Positions 46,984 to 58,041 of a stretch of 64,000 nucleotides of DNA are shown here, one piece after another (position 1 is the stretch's first letter; the number at the start of each line of letters is the position of its first letter). A program made the position numbers and the translations under genes. The notes beneath the pieces are model-generated. The model searched no databases. It was given only the letters and a program-made list of their open reading frames with translations, and was not told the origin of the DNA. The stretch is from Rhyacichthys aspro (taxonomy: Eukaryota; Chordata; Actinopteri; Gobiiformes; Rhyacichthyidae), in contig CM072165.1 in the NCBI GenBank assembly GCA_036850595.1, forward strand, positions 10,612,109 through 10,676,108. Reading direction: 5' to 3'.

Positions 46984-49625
46984 TCACTGTGGCGCTGGAG
47001 AAGCTTGTATAGTTATCACCGGCTGAAAAAAGAACAAAACACATTACAGAATAAAAGTTTTGTTTATTGACCCTGGCTGATCATGTGCTCATCTAAGTAT
47101 ACAATCTATGGTGTTTAATGGAGCCAGTGCAGAGCAGTGTTATGACAATGGTCACATACCACTTTTGGAGCCCGGGAGCAGCAGTTTACCACCTTACAGG
47201 CATAAGCCACCAGTGTGACAGAGATGGCTAAGAGAGCAGCCTGGACGACAACCAACTCGGCGAACAAGTGCATATGGGCAGCCTGTGGACAATAGAAGTT
47301 CAACAAAGGTCACTTTACAGCAGAATATAGAAGATTTCTAAATTTGAACTCAGCAGAATGAACTCACCTCAATATCCCGGCAGTGATCTCCGTAGTCGTA
47401 TGTGGCGTTTTCGTAGTAATAGTGATAGCAGTAAAAGGGAAAGTTGTTCATCTGACCCAGGCTGAGGATCAGGTTGAAGATAGAGGCTGCAGTGGCCACA
47501 ATCTCCATCCCGAGACAGGCCTTGAGCTGAAAGACAAACCATATGACGCCATGTTAATTGTGTGGATGCTGAGTCAAACAATTCAAAAACATCAACAATC
47601 CAAAAATGTAACATAATTTAAAACTAGCGTGCTATTACTTTTAGCATTGATATAAATCCAATGTAATACTTAATAATTAAAGCAAATTTCAATCTATTAA
47701 AACATTTCAAAAGTTCAACAAAAATTCAATGATTCTATGGAACCTCCAAAAACAATCATAATTCCAACCATTGATTTTACATAGTTTTCATTTTCCAAAA
47801 AAAATGCTGACTACTTCTGTGAACTCGAGTCCTAAATATAGGAGGAGGTTTTACACATTTAAACAAATTCTAATTAGCAAATCACTATCACCTACAATAT
47901 TTCCATGTGGCAAAAATTAGTCTTAACTTGTGTTATGCCCTTCCCATGACAGTCTAGTGGTCAAAGCTGTGGTCTTTCCCTCTAAAGCCAAGGGTTTAAT
48001 TACTACACTAGTCCAGCAAACTTTTTACGACTTTAGCAAAATTCAGCTGATTTAGTTACTAGCCTAAGCATCCACACACAATGACTTTAGCCATTGCAAA
48101 CATTTCTAGTTATATGATTGTTTTGTGTCAAACCCTGTATTAACATTTTTATTGTATTTTTTCCATACAGCACACGACCCTGGTTTATAGTTTGTATATG
48201 TGGCCTCTAATTTTCTTAATTACACTCCGGCACTGTTAGGAGGTCTGAGGAAACAACAACAACAACTCGAAGCTGCTTTTTTGTTTGCGACTGAAGAGAG
48301 CGCTGAATAATAATCTATTTGTACTTAAGGGAAACAAAGGGAAGTTCTCAGCATTTATTGGTTATTATATTATTATTTCACAGACCTACCGTGGGCAGAT
48401 GAAGGTTTTTTGCTGCTATGGCCACACTTCCTGCGATCAGAATCTGCAAAGTAAAAAACAACAAGACACTGTCCTAAGAACCTTGTATCAACCTGTTACG
48501 GGAATCACATTATGGCACAGAATTGCACCCTTCTTGCAACAACATCCATCTCATCTTGTTTCCTGTATCAGACTTTTGGAGGTGCTTACCAAAAGGGATG
48601 AAACTAAGAAAGGTATCTCCAGGCCACTTCTGCCCAGGCCTTTGTAGAGGAAGATGCCTAAACAGCTGGACTGGAAGAGGCTCATGCTGATCTGGGTGAT
48701 CTGGGCAGCAACAGAAATAACAATAAGTGTTTAGGTAGAGGAAGAGATGGATGACAGTACATGGAGAAAGACCTACCCCCAAGGCTTTGGGCTCAGCCTC
48801 CAGGTACTTCTGCTTCCTCTGGTCGTTCCTCTGGAAAGAGACGGAGACCAGGGGACTGTGGGATGAGCCAGGGTCAGCGTCCACGACTGTAACCTCTGAA
48901 AGACAAGACACAGAGACATCACAGTCACTCTTCTGTTTGTCTCATGATGTTTAACGGTAAATTATGATGAGTGTAGTGCTCCAACAGTGTTAATGACTCA
49001 ACTACTTTCTTTAAAGATTAAAAATTGTAATATTTGACCTCAGCCAAACAAGAGGGGACCAATATTCAGCATTTTTTTTCTCCACCACAGACAGAGACAC
49101 TGTTGTTCTAACACATACCAAAATCAATTCACATCTTACTGCATTAAAAGAAGGAAGTTAAACCAAGAATGAAGTATGTGTAAACTGGCACTAAAACCTG
49201 ACCATACCTAGAATAAATCTGAACTTAAACTAAAAAATAACACTTCAGAGGTTCTAAATAGCAATGATGACAAAATTTTAAAGCTTTAAGACATTTGGCA
49301 AGATGCCTTTTCAATCCTGTGGACAAAAAAGGCTTCTTGTAATGATCTATGATGAAATGTTTTAGTCCTGAATCTTCAGAGGAATGTAACTAACCCTAGG
49401 ACTAACAAACAAACCCAGAATTAGAACCAATATCAGAACTACTGCATACTGCATGAGTACTATAAGAAATACTAGAGCAACAATCCCTGTTTTGGAAAGG
49501 ATGCATGCAGCAGAAACTGAACACACTGTCACGCACTGCGCATCTGGAACTGATCACATCCAGGGGTTTCTTTGTGCTCCACAAAAACAGCTCATTGTGT
49601 TCGAGTGCAGCGCTTTACCTGCCAT
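46984..49625 (-). CDS. MS4A (CD20-like) four-span membrane protein
   Basis: Family members are tetraspanning plasma-membrane proteins found on haematopoietic and other cells, some tied to calcium flux. Minus-strand exons: 49619-49625, 48777-48895, 48590-48700, 48390-48443, 47368-47526, 47160-47282, 46984-47022, giving 203 residues in phase. The first coding exon holds only ATG GCA G. The N-terminal cytosolic part leads into YLEAEPKALGITQI, the segment that opens MS4A domains (compare EPKVLGVVQI in MS4A4A). Four hydrophobic segments follow: around residues 45-60, 70-95, 105-125 and 155-180. Between the third and fourth is a loop with Tyr repeats, a glycosylation site NAT and two cysteines. The tail begins ACKVVNCC and ends SPAPQ. 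The specific member cannot be assigned. TMEM176-type proteins are a less likely alternative. Confidence 0.82.
47949..48007 (+). repeat. tRNA-like SINE or tRNA pseudogene fragment
   Basis: The plus strand reads GTCTAGTGGTCAAAGC, close to box A of tRNA-Glu/Asp type genes. About 35 bp on comes GGGTTTAATTAC, a degraded box B. It lies in an MS4A-like gene intron and is too mutated for a functional tRNA. Confidence 0.5.
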
Positions 49626-50329
49626 GACAGACGTCCCTTCAGCAGATACAGAGTTGTCCCGTGATTTCACTGTCGCTGTCGAGTTGTGCAACAGTTTCTC
49701 AACTTTTTTTTTTTTTTGATACGTGCGCGTGAATCCCACCCTGCGCGTGCCCGTCCGCACTTCCTCTCGCCCCCGAGGTCAGCTGCTCTGACGGAGACGC
49801 GCAATTGGCTGCCCTGGACATCACTTTGTCACCGACTTCAGCAATGAAAAAAACATTAACGTGCGCGTTCAGTTTGTCTTAACCCTTCAACTACATGCTC
49901 ATGAGTATCTGTCCCAGTCAATACGTGTTAAAAAAGTGTGTATGTCGTGTTTATTTAGCATGCTGTGTTACTGCAGAATTACACAGTAAAATATCAGGAG
50001 CGCCTAGCCCACTGTTGATAAGAGTTGAGTTAAGTTTTGTTTTGTGTGGTTTTGTTTTGTTATTTTATTTTATTAGCCTTTATTTGACGTTAGCTTGACT
50101 GAAAACAGGGCGAGAGAGAGAGCAATGTTCAGCAACAGGCAAAAAAGTACAGAAAGCTATCATATTGGCTTGTAGTTTAGTCTAACAAACATTTCTACAA
50201 ATTTGAACAGGATGTTAAATATAGATGTCCTAAATTCACCTCATTTTGGAGACAGGCTCTTGTTGACGCTGGTTGCACATGTTTTGTTGTTGTTTTTTTA
50301 CACCATCAGAATGTCCTTTTCATCTTCAT

Positions 50330-50525
50330 CACTATCCCAGCAGCTTTGGGCCTAGGGCTAACACTCTCATTCACTCTCACATTCATCCACTAGTGGCCAC
50401 TTTTGTTTCCCTAATTCACCTGCATATGCATGTGCCTGGAGAGAACCTACGTTCAGCCAGGCCGGGGATCGAACCCAAGACCTTTTTGCTGTGAGGAAGG
50501 AGCACTAACCACTAAAACACTGTTT
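50330..50525 (-). repeat. tRNA-derived SINE remnant
   Basis: On the minus strand, TTAGTGGTTAGTGCTCC (box A) is followed by GGTTCGATCC (box B, plus-strand 50466-50475) and a tail with GTTCTCTCCAGGC. This is the layout of common teleost tRNA-derived SINEs. A (TTC)n plus poly(A) stretch lies at about 50574-50609. Confidence 0.7.
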
Positions 50526-50573
50526 TATGTCACGATATTGTCCAGAAGGTATCATAAAAATATAGAAATAAAC

Positions 50574-50609
50574 ATTCTTCTTCTTCTTCTTCTTCAAAAA
50601 AAAAAAAAG
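50574..50609. repeat. (TTC)n microsatellite with poly(A)
   Basis: About seven TTC units run directly into a run of A bases. A second long A run lies at about 50718-50735. Confidence 0.8.
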
Positions 50610-51673
50610 TAGATCCATGCTATTATGTTGAAATATAGTGCAGGCATCCTCAACTGGTGGGTCAGGACCCAAAAGTGTGTTGTGGGTATATTCTTGGTGG
50701 ATTGCAGAGTGTATGACAAAAAAAAAAAAAAAAAGTTCAATAAAGTATGGGTTAACTTAAAAATGGAAAAAGGTTTTTAAATAAATGCCATTAAGATTGT
50801 GAAATCGTTTTGAAACCAAATGATAAATAAAAGACACATTTAGAAATGGTTGTTTATTGACACTGGGTAATGCACATACAGCCCGTTTGTTTTATTTGTT
50901 TTTACCATGTGACAGCGTCCCCCACTGGAAACAAGTGGAGATGATGAGCCACACCTTCCTTCATAGATTCATAGACTCTTTCCAAACTGCCCCTGGGTAC
51001 CACCAGTTTTCAGATGGGTCAGTTAAGCTAGTTTGACACGAAAAACCTAGTCAGTTAATTATCTAGTGCACTAGCTGTCAGTGATATCAGAGTAACAAAA
51101 GTAAAAAGCTGGTCAGTTTGGACAGTAACAAATTCAGTGCAAATACATTGTCCTTAAGATCCCTTCAATGATATCAAAGTCCCTTTTTACCTGTAATGAC
51201 TGATTCCCTTTTTATGCAAATGGTAATATACATAAAATCCTGTAAAAAATGAAAAAGATTAAATGACATTACATATGTATAAATGTAAAGAGGGTGATGT
51301 GCATGTACCAAAACCAATTCCTCAAAGTCAAAATCAAAGTTACTGGTTTTGTTTTTGTCCCAGATGTGATTATAGTTCCTTCAAAATCCCACTACATGAA
51401 TTCTGCATTGTTCACATAAAAGTATACAGTACCAAAAACTACTTAATAACCCCAATTAAGGAAATAATAGAGAAACATTACAAAACCAACTCAATCTTTG
51501 GTGAACTTTTGAGTATAATGGTGTTAAAGTAACCTGTTATTTATGCGCTGTAACTTTGGTTGAACTGGGGTTAAAGAAAAGTGGCAATAGAAGTGCACTT
51601 GAACCCCTGAGAAAGGTAACAGTCTGGTTTATCAGGGCGTACGATGGGGAATGACCCTCAGGGAATGAGCTCT

Positions 51674-54600
51674 TTACAGGGACTGGTAGCCACCGGTCCT
51701 CTTCTTGCGTGCCAGGAGGTACGCGATCACCACCACAGCAATCAGCACGAGCAGCGTTATCCCCACAGCGATGGCCACGCGGTAGCTGTTGCGGTCGGCC
51801 GGGCAGGGATCCGCTGGAACACACAAGACAAAGTGCTATATCACTAATCTCTTTATGTAAATATGGCAACAGTCAGATAAACCAGAATGAAAGAGTAGTG
51901 TGTGAACAGTCTCAAAATCCATGTGTCACTTCCGGCCAACACTTTCTATTATATTTGATATTGTATTTGGTAACCAATTACATCGATGATGATCCAATAC
52001 CAAATAAAAAAAAGGAATCCTTTACATACAACTAATGAATCAGCAAAAAAACTGAGATAGGCTCACACCAGAATCTGATTTAAGTGGGCTGTGCAATTAA
52101 TCAAATTTTCTATTTCAGTTTCAATTTTGGCTCCAAACGAAAACAAAACCGATAATGGAGAGAAAACTATTGTTTACTTGTTTTTTTTATTTATGACTTG
52201 TTACTTGTTTTCCACGAGATTGTGGAAGTGCACTACATTGTTGATCTTATTTATTTATCTTAATTATTATTTCTGTTTATTTTTTAAGTTATTTATGCAT
52301 AAGAATTAATATAAAATAAATATATGTATAATACACTATAATCGTGATTTCAATAATGACCAAAATATTTGTGTAATAATTATTATTTCCTAATTTAAGT
52401 TACTGTAATATATTGGTATCAATGAGCAGATGGGTGGGAAAATTGTTGCAATCATAGCAGATAATACAGGACACGTGTTTTATTGTGAAGGCACTGAGGA
52501 ATCTGATTGGGCAACATTCTCTATACTAATCATTTTCTGATGTAATCCCACAATTAGAGCGTCCATACCATCTTTTTTATTTGTTGTGCACTTTGAGAAC
52601 ACGTGTGTAGTAAAGTTGGGAGTGTGAAGGAGTGATCTTACAAGAGCCGAACTCGTTGCTCTTGGTGAAATTGAAGGCCTGCATCCGGTCCTGATCGACA
52701 TCCAAGTAAAGCCCTTTGCCCATGAAGAGGGATTCCTTTTTGCACGAGTAGGAGTGTCCGATTTGGGCGTTGAAGAGATGAATGGACTGGTTCTTGGCCG
52801 TGTAAACATTATTGCCTTTGTTCGTGGAAATAGCAATAATTAAAAAAACAAACACTTGAACAGGCAGAACTCAAAAACAAAATCATGACTAATGAAGTCA
52901 AACTTGTTCTACAGCATAGCTCTTAAAATGGGCTTTTACCGGCATCACATGTCATGCTTTACAGTAAAACTTGATCTACATAGCTCACACCAACAGGGAA
53001 GTACTGATGTTCTAGATGTTTTTGTGACTTGGGTAACATTTGTCTGTGTTTTTGTAACAAGTGCAGCTTTAGCTATGCCGTGACCCAATTAAAACACAAA
53101 CTCAGTTAATACATGCAGGTTAAAAAAGTGACTTACTTCCTTTGGAAAAGTTGATGGTAAGTTTGAAAGACACCTCATTCACATAGGTGCTTTTCTGAGT
53201 GGCGTTCTAAGGAAAGAAAACAAAGACATTGCAGCTGGTTAAATTGATTTTATGCTTTTGGCTATGGTATGAGCTTACATTCACATTCAGTTATCTTGGC
53301 GAGTCACCAAGAAAACCACAAAGTGACTGTGGAAAAAACTGTGGACTGTGCAAACTGGCTTACCAACCACACAGCAGTTGTTTTCTTTCATCAGTCCTTA
53401 TTTTTTTATTCAACTGATTATAGACTATGCGTGTCAAAATATTATCAAATGCACTGAGGTCAAGAAACAGGTTTGGCGAAAAGTTGCAGTTCACTTCCTC
53501 GTCATGACCGAGCATTACTGCCAAAGGAATATTACCTTGTTGAACAGGAACGTGATGAAGCCCTCTGGAAAGACAAGTGTGAGGTTGGCGGTGGTGTCTT
53601 TACATTCTCCTGCTGTACTTGTCTTATTTGGTAAAATGAGAAAGGTCCCGTTGGGCTGTTCAGAAAAAAAAAAGACATCCATGTTCAGAAGATTTTGCTT
53701 GTTGTTAATATATAGCCATAATTAAAACATTCTGACATGCCTCCTCTAGTTTAGAATTTCCCATAAAGTCAAATTAAAGCTGCTGATTATGTTGCCACAC
53801 TGTATTAGTCATTGTCTTGTGACACACATTTAACCATTTGTGCCACAATGTGGAAATCAAAATTTGCATTAAGTGTTTTTTTCTTCTCTTGCACACAAAA
53901 AAAGCTGACAGTTACATTCTCGGACGCTAAGCAAGCTAGTGCAAAAGGTTCTATTCCTTTATTTTCTGGATCTTCAAAAAACTACCAAGGGACATTCACA
54001 AACCAGTTATATTTTATCACTGTCTGTTGAGTGGCGAACTCACCTTTTGTGAAACAACTCGGATCCTCAGCTCCATCTGAGCCATTAGGCAGAGCTGTTT
54101 GTCTTTTGTCAAGGTGTAGGTGCCCACAGTGCTGTTGGAGGGGTTTGGAGGCTTGGTCGTGGTGGGAATTGTGGTGGTGGTGGTGGTTGGGGTTGTGGTC
54201 GTGGCCTTGGTGGTCGTGGTTGTGGTGTTCGGGGTTGTGGTCGTGGCCTTGGTGGTCGTGGTTGTGGTGTTCGGGGTTGTGGTCGTGGCCTTGGTGGTCG
54301 TGGTTGTGGTGGTCGGGGTTGTGGTGGTGGCCTTGGTGGTCGTGGTGGTCGTGGTGGTCGTGGTTGTGGTGGTCGGGGTTGTGGTGGTGGTGGTCGGGGT
54401 TGTGGTGGTCGGGGTTGTGGTTGTGGTCGTGGTAGTCGTCTTTGGGGCTGTTGTGTTGGTCAGACTGACTTTAGTGGAAGTCACTAGTGCGGGAATCCTG
54501 GTGGCAGGAGGTTTGACCTCTGTATTGTCTGCTGCCCATGTCAGTGCTTTAATCCAAAAAGAGGATGATTTTCTGATCAGCAGTAATCACCAACAATAGC

Positions 54601-56028
54601 ACAGTAGTAACATAATGTGTGAAAACACTGCTGTACAAAATGCAACACTTCAATAAAAAATTTCTTCAATTGTATATAAATGCATCAAAATAAGTCTTTG
54701 CATTTAAAATGATGATCTAAAATACATTTCTTTTTGTCATTTTGTTTCAAAGTTTTAAATGTGAAACCACCATCATTTCCCTTTGGTTTGGAAAAAAAAG
54801 TATTGCCCCGCCTTGCCTTTTCCCCCCCCCAAAAGGGGAGAGGGGGGTTTCAACAAGAGAAGCACAAAAAAACCTACACACCACCTTTAAAATGAAAGAC
54901 ATGGATCATCTTAAAAAATATTATAGGTGCCAACTGTGAGGAGTTATTGACCTCTTATGAAAAATGGATAAGACACTACTTATGTAAGCGGTGGCTTCAG
55001 ATTTGTTCTATGGCTAATCTGTATATATCATTTGAAGGCACACTGTATGGAAATTACTGCCATCTACTGGTAGGGATACATTTTGCAATCAATCTTTTCC
55101 CGCCCCTTGTAGCAGTAAGGTAGCATAACCAGGTTAACCTGCCATTAAAGCACATGACTGTTGTCTGGACTACTTTAAGTCTGATCCGTCTGTGTCACAA
55201 TGCATTCCGTGAAGATATAATCTCCTACTATCATATAAGATAAACCTCGGTTGCAGAAAAACTGGAGACTTAACCATAAGTTATGATAAAATAGCTATAT
55301 AAATTTTGAGTTCAGCTTCAATTTTTGTGTCCGAGTCTAATAATACCTTCCTTGCACTAACCTGGCTGCTTTTTGTTGACTCACGTCCTTATCAATCTAA
55401 GCACACAGTCCCAGAGCAGTTTTATAACACTCTGTTTGGAACTGCCATCAAAAGTGAAAGCAAAGTCTGACCACAAGCAGGTGACAAAAAAACAAGTATT
55501 CTGTGCTGGAGACACACCTAAACTACCCTTAGCCTATAAACTCAATACTTTTATACATGATAACAATAGTTGAATATATTCTAATGCATTTTTAGAACTA
55601 ACTGGAAAAACCTAACCCAACTTTAAATGATGGCGAGGATTGACAGCTGTTTTAAACAAGCAACAAGATCAGTACAGGATAATGTTTGACCCTCATATAC
55701 AAAACACAGCGAGACATGTGACCCAACGAGATTGAGAGATTGCGGAAATTTCTGTTCCTTTAACAATCCAGGAAGTCAAACACACCGGAGTGTCAAAACT
55801 AATATATTATTTCATGTCAGCAAATTTCAAGCACGCAATTGAGTTCTTAGTGAAGTTGGTGCAAAATTAAAATATAGATAAAGCAATTTTTTTATAGGTG
55901 AAATCTGAGAGTGGAGCCGGATTGACCTCACAAGTCAAAAAACAAAACAATATAGTGACACTACAAATCCAAAGGGTCTTACCGAGGACGCAGGAGGCAA
56001 GGATGAGGAGCACAGCGGTGGTCTTCAT
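51674..56028 (-). CDS. cd68: CD68/LAMP-family lysosomal glycoprotein
   Basis: Heavily glycosylated type I protein of lysosomes and endosomes; CD68 (macrosialin) marks macrophages. Minus-strand exons: 55983-56028, 54044-54546, 53536-53655, 53137-53206, 52642-52815, 51674-51813, giving 350 residues in phase. The protein starts with a signal peptide (MKTTAVLLILASCVL). A mucin-like region of almost pure Thr with Pro, Lys and Ala follows, encoded by a minisatellite. A single LAMP domain then holds four cysteines (QLCLM, GECKD, YSCKK, DPCPA), enough for two disulphides, and several N-glycosylation sites. One transmembrane helix leads to a short basic tail, RKKRTGGYQSL, whose final GYQSL is a YxxPhi lysosomal sorting signal. 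One LAMP domain after a mucin stem fits CD68; LAMP3 has a similar plan and remains possible. Confidence 0.85.
54150..54450 (-). repeat. Coding minisatellite, 42-bp unit
   Basis: The mucin stem of the CD68-like protein is encoded by tandem repeats. The clearest units are 42 bp (14 residues, Thr runs broken by KA and PN), with about three near-identical copies around 54194-54320 followed by more degenerate Thr/Pro repeats. The repeated G/T-rich plus strand leaves all frames open on that strand, which explains antisense open frames here. Confidence 0.85.
54547..55982 (-). other. CD68-like intron 1
   Basis: This intron separates the signal-peptide exon from the mucin exon. Apart from the poly(C)/poly(G) tract I see no gene or clear repeat in it. 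Confidence 0.6.
54821..54847. repeat. Poly(C)/poly(G) tract
   Basis: A run of nine C is followed by AAAA and then GGGGAGAGGGGGG, so a short C/G hairpin is possible. It lies in the large CD68-like intron. Confidence 0.6.
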
Positions 56029-57890
56029 TTTTCCGGTAGGTATCGACGCGCACAATGGACCAGAGCTCAGGAGTGCACTGAGGTCAGCTTCAATGTGCAT
56101 CTGGCTGCAACTCGGCTCCGCGGCATTAAAACGTACCACTGCGACAAGTTAGACACGCGCACCGGAAACCACGCAGCTCTGCTCTCAAACATAAAAGCCC
56201 CAACAATCGCCAAAGAGCGCATGAAATAAATATAAAGCAATTTCATCTTTCTTGCCATAGTTTAAGTGGTGTTGGACGAATATTTCTACTCTAGACGTTA
56301 CAAACATGCGACATTAAATGAAAAAAAAATCGTTTTAGCATTGCCAACACCACCGTTAGCATTAAGAACGAACCGGAAGTGCAGATTAGAAGAAGCGAGA
56401 ATTGATTACGCTCCAAAACGACAGAAACGAAACTGACATCAAAAGGCAGGAAAGAAAAGTGCACAGAAAGTAAGATAAAGGTTAAGAGTTTAAATTGCCC
56501 GATTACTCAGGGCTACACTGTGGTAAAATGTGTCACAGTTTGCATTTAATTCATTGTTTTTCTTTCTTGGTCAGACTTTTCATGTATTGAGTTCAAAAGT
56601 AACCTAGAAAGGCGACGGCACTAACATTTTTCCTGAAAACTTCACTGACTGTTGCTGAGGTAGTAAAGAAGACGGGAATTTTCCCCCCATATTTTGTTAT
56701 TCATGATTAGGGAATGATAATAATATGCAAAGGCAGCTTCTGTAGTTTTATTCTCGTGACATATTGGTGACAAAGAAACAGGAAATACGTTGTCCTGAAA
56801 AGGAGCAGGTGGTATTGGTGAACACCAGCTTATCATGGGTCTAAAGGAGGAAGCGGAATATTGTCAGTGTAAGCCTCACCCCAGTCTTGTGACAGACAGC
56901 AAAACAAGTTCTTATATTAGTCTATCCCTCTTGTTGTTATCCACATTAATCCCTTTTGTTAATTAAGCAACTTGCTAATTTAAAACAACAGTGGAGCCAG
57001 TCTTCACTACCAGCAATGTCATTGTTTTTCTGTGGCTAACACTTCCACCTACAGGCCAAAATAGGGTTTGGGATTAGTACACAGTTAAATTGATGTCGTT
57101 TTCTTTAATCACTATCATTTCAAAGTGTATCTTCCAACATATACATTTCACGTTGCAGGCTTACTGTTTGTTTGAATAAGCTATGAATAATGCTAAATAA
57201 TCAACATGTGACTTTGTGACCACAAGTTAACAGATTAGTCAGTGAAGGTGAATGAGTAGCATATGATGAGTTTGTTTCACTTCTCCGTTACAGTTTCTTA
57301 TTCTCAATAAAGAATCGAAGGACGTCCTCACAGTATAAAGTATATAATGTAGCTATAGATGTATGTGAAAATTCATTTACTTTTGAACAGATATCTGTAA
57401 TTGTTACATGTCTTTGAAAATCATAGTACTTAACACAAAATAAATAATAAGGAACAAGTCATATTCCTTATTAATTAGTCGTGTGTTTTGGAGCCATTTC
57501 CAATCGGAAACATGCGAGGGACTGATGACTTTTTTTTTTTAGACAAACTTAAGAACAGGACAAACCAGACTTTGGCTGCGGGCAGGCCTTTTACATATTC
57601 TCCTACTACGAATGGGAAGTCTGTTTGCTCACCCTTGATATGCTTCCACTAAATCACAATTAACTCGTTGAATTTATTTTCGACGATGAGGAATGAGTCT
57701 TAAGTCTGACTATATGTCGGGTATGCTGTGTGAACTATTGGGTTACCGTTCTCCATTGGCTTCATTTCCCGGGAAAATCTTATGATAATGAGGACAAACT
57801 TCTCCAATCCCGACGCTCCAAACGCAGCAAGCCCCGCCCCCCGTGACGACAAACGAGAGGAAACTGTAAAATTCCATAAAAGGAAAATAC
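56029..57890. other. Spacer between CD68-like gene and ing2
   Basis: The two genes diverge from here. No coding exons were recognised. The sequence is AT-rich in the middle and becomes CpG-rich from about 57770 toward ing2. Confidence 0.55.
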
Positions 57891-57894
57891 TCCC

Positions 57895-57904
57895 GCATGC
57901 GCAG
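57895..57904 (+). promoter_or_regulatory. NRF1-like site upstream of ing2
   Basis: GCATGCGCAG fits the NRF1 half-palindrome (GCGCATGCGC type) inside a CpG-rich stretch that also holds CCCCGCCCCCCG near 57833. It lies about 140 bp before the ing2 start codon, so it is likely part of its promoter. Confidence 0.5.
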
Positions 57905-58041
57905 TAGCTGGAGTTTTGTTTGAAGTGAACTGCTGCCTGGAACTGCCCTACAAGCTGCAAAGTCGCCAAGCATTTCATTTCAGCAGTATATTTTTCACAT
58001 TTTTGCATATTGTTTTAGTAGCTCTATGCATCGTAGGAACG

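Larger units (their letters stand above)
49700..51540. other. Spacer between MS4A-like and CD68-like genes
   Basis: Apart from the SINE remnant and simple repeats, no coding exon is seen. GC-rich sequence at 49720-49800, just upstream of the MS4A-like start, may be its promoter. TTTATT at 50853-50858 could be the poly(A) signal of the CD68-like gene. Confidence 0.5.

Noticed and set aside
54120..54599. Plus-strand open frame rich in Val, and another rich in Trp
   Set aside because: Both are antisense shadows of the threonine-coding minisatellite; the minus strand has signal peptide, splice sites and a LAMP domain.
54781..54850. C/G tract as a G-quadruplex or origin-like element
   Set aside because: There is a single G-run cluster with no four regularly spaced runs; a simple-sequence tract is enough to explain it.
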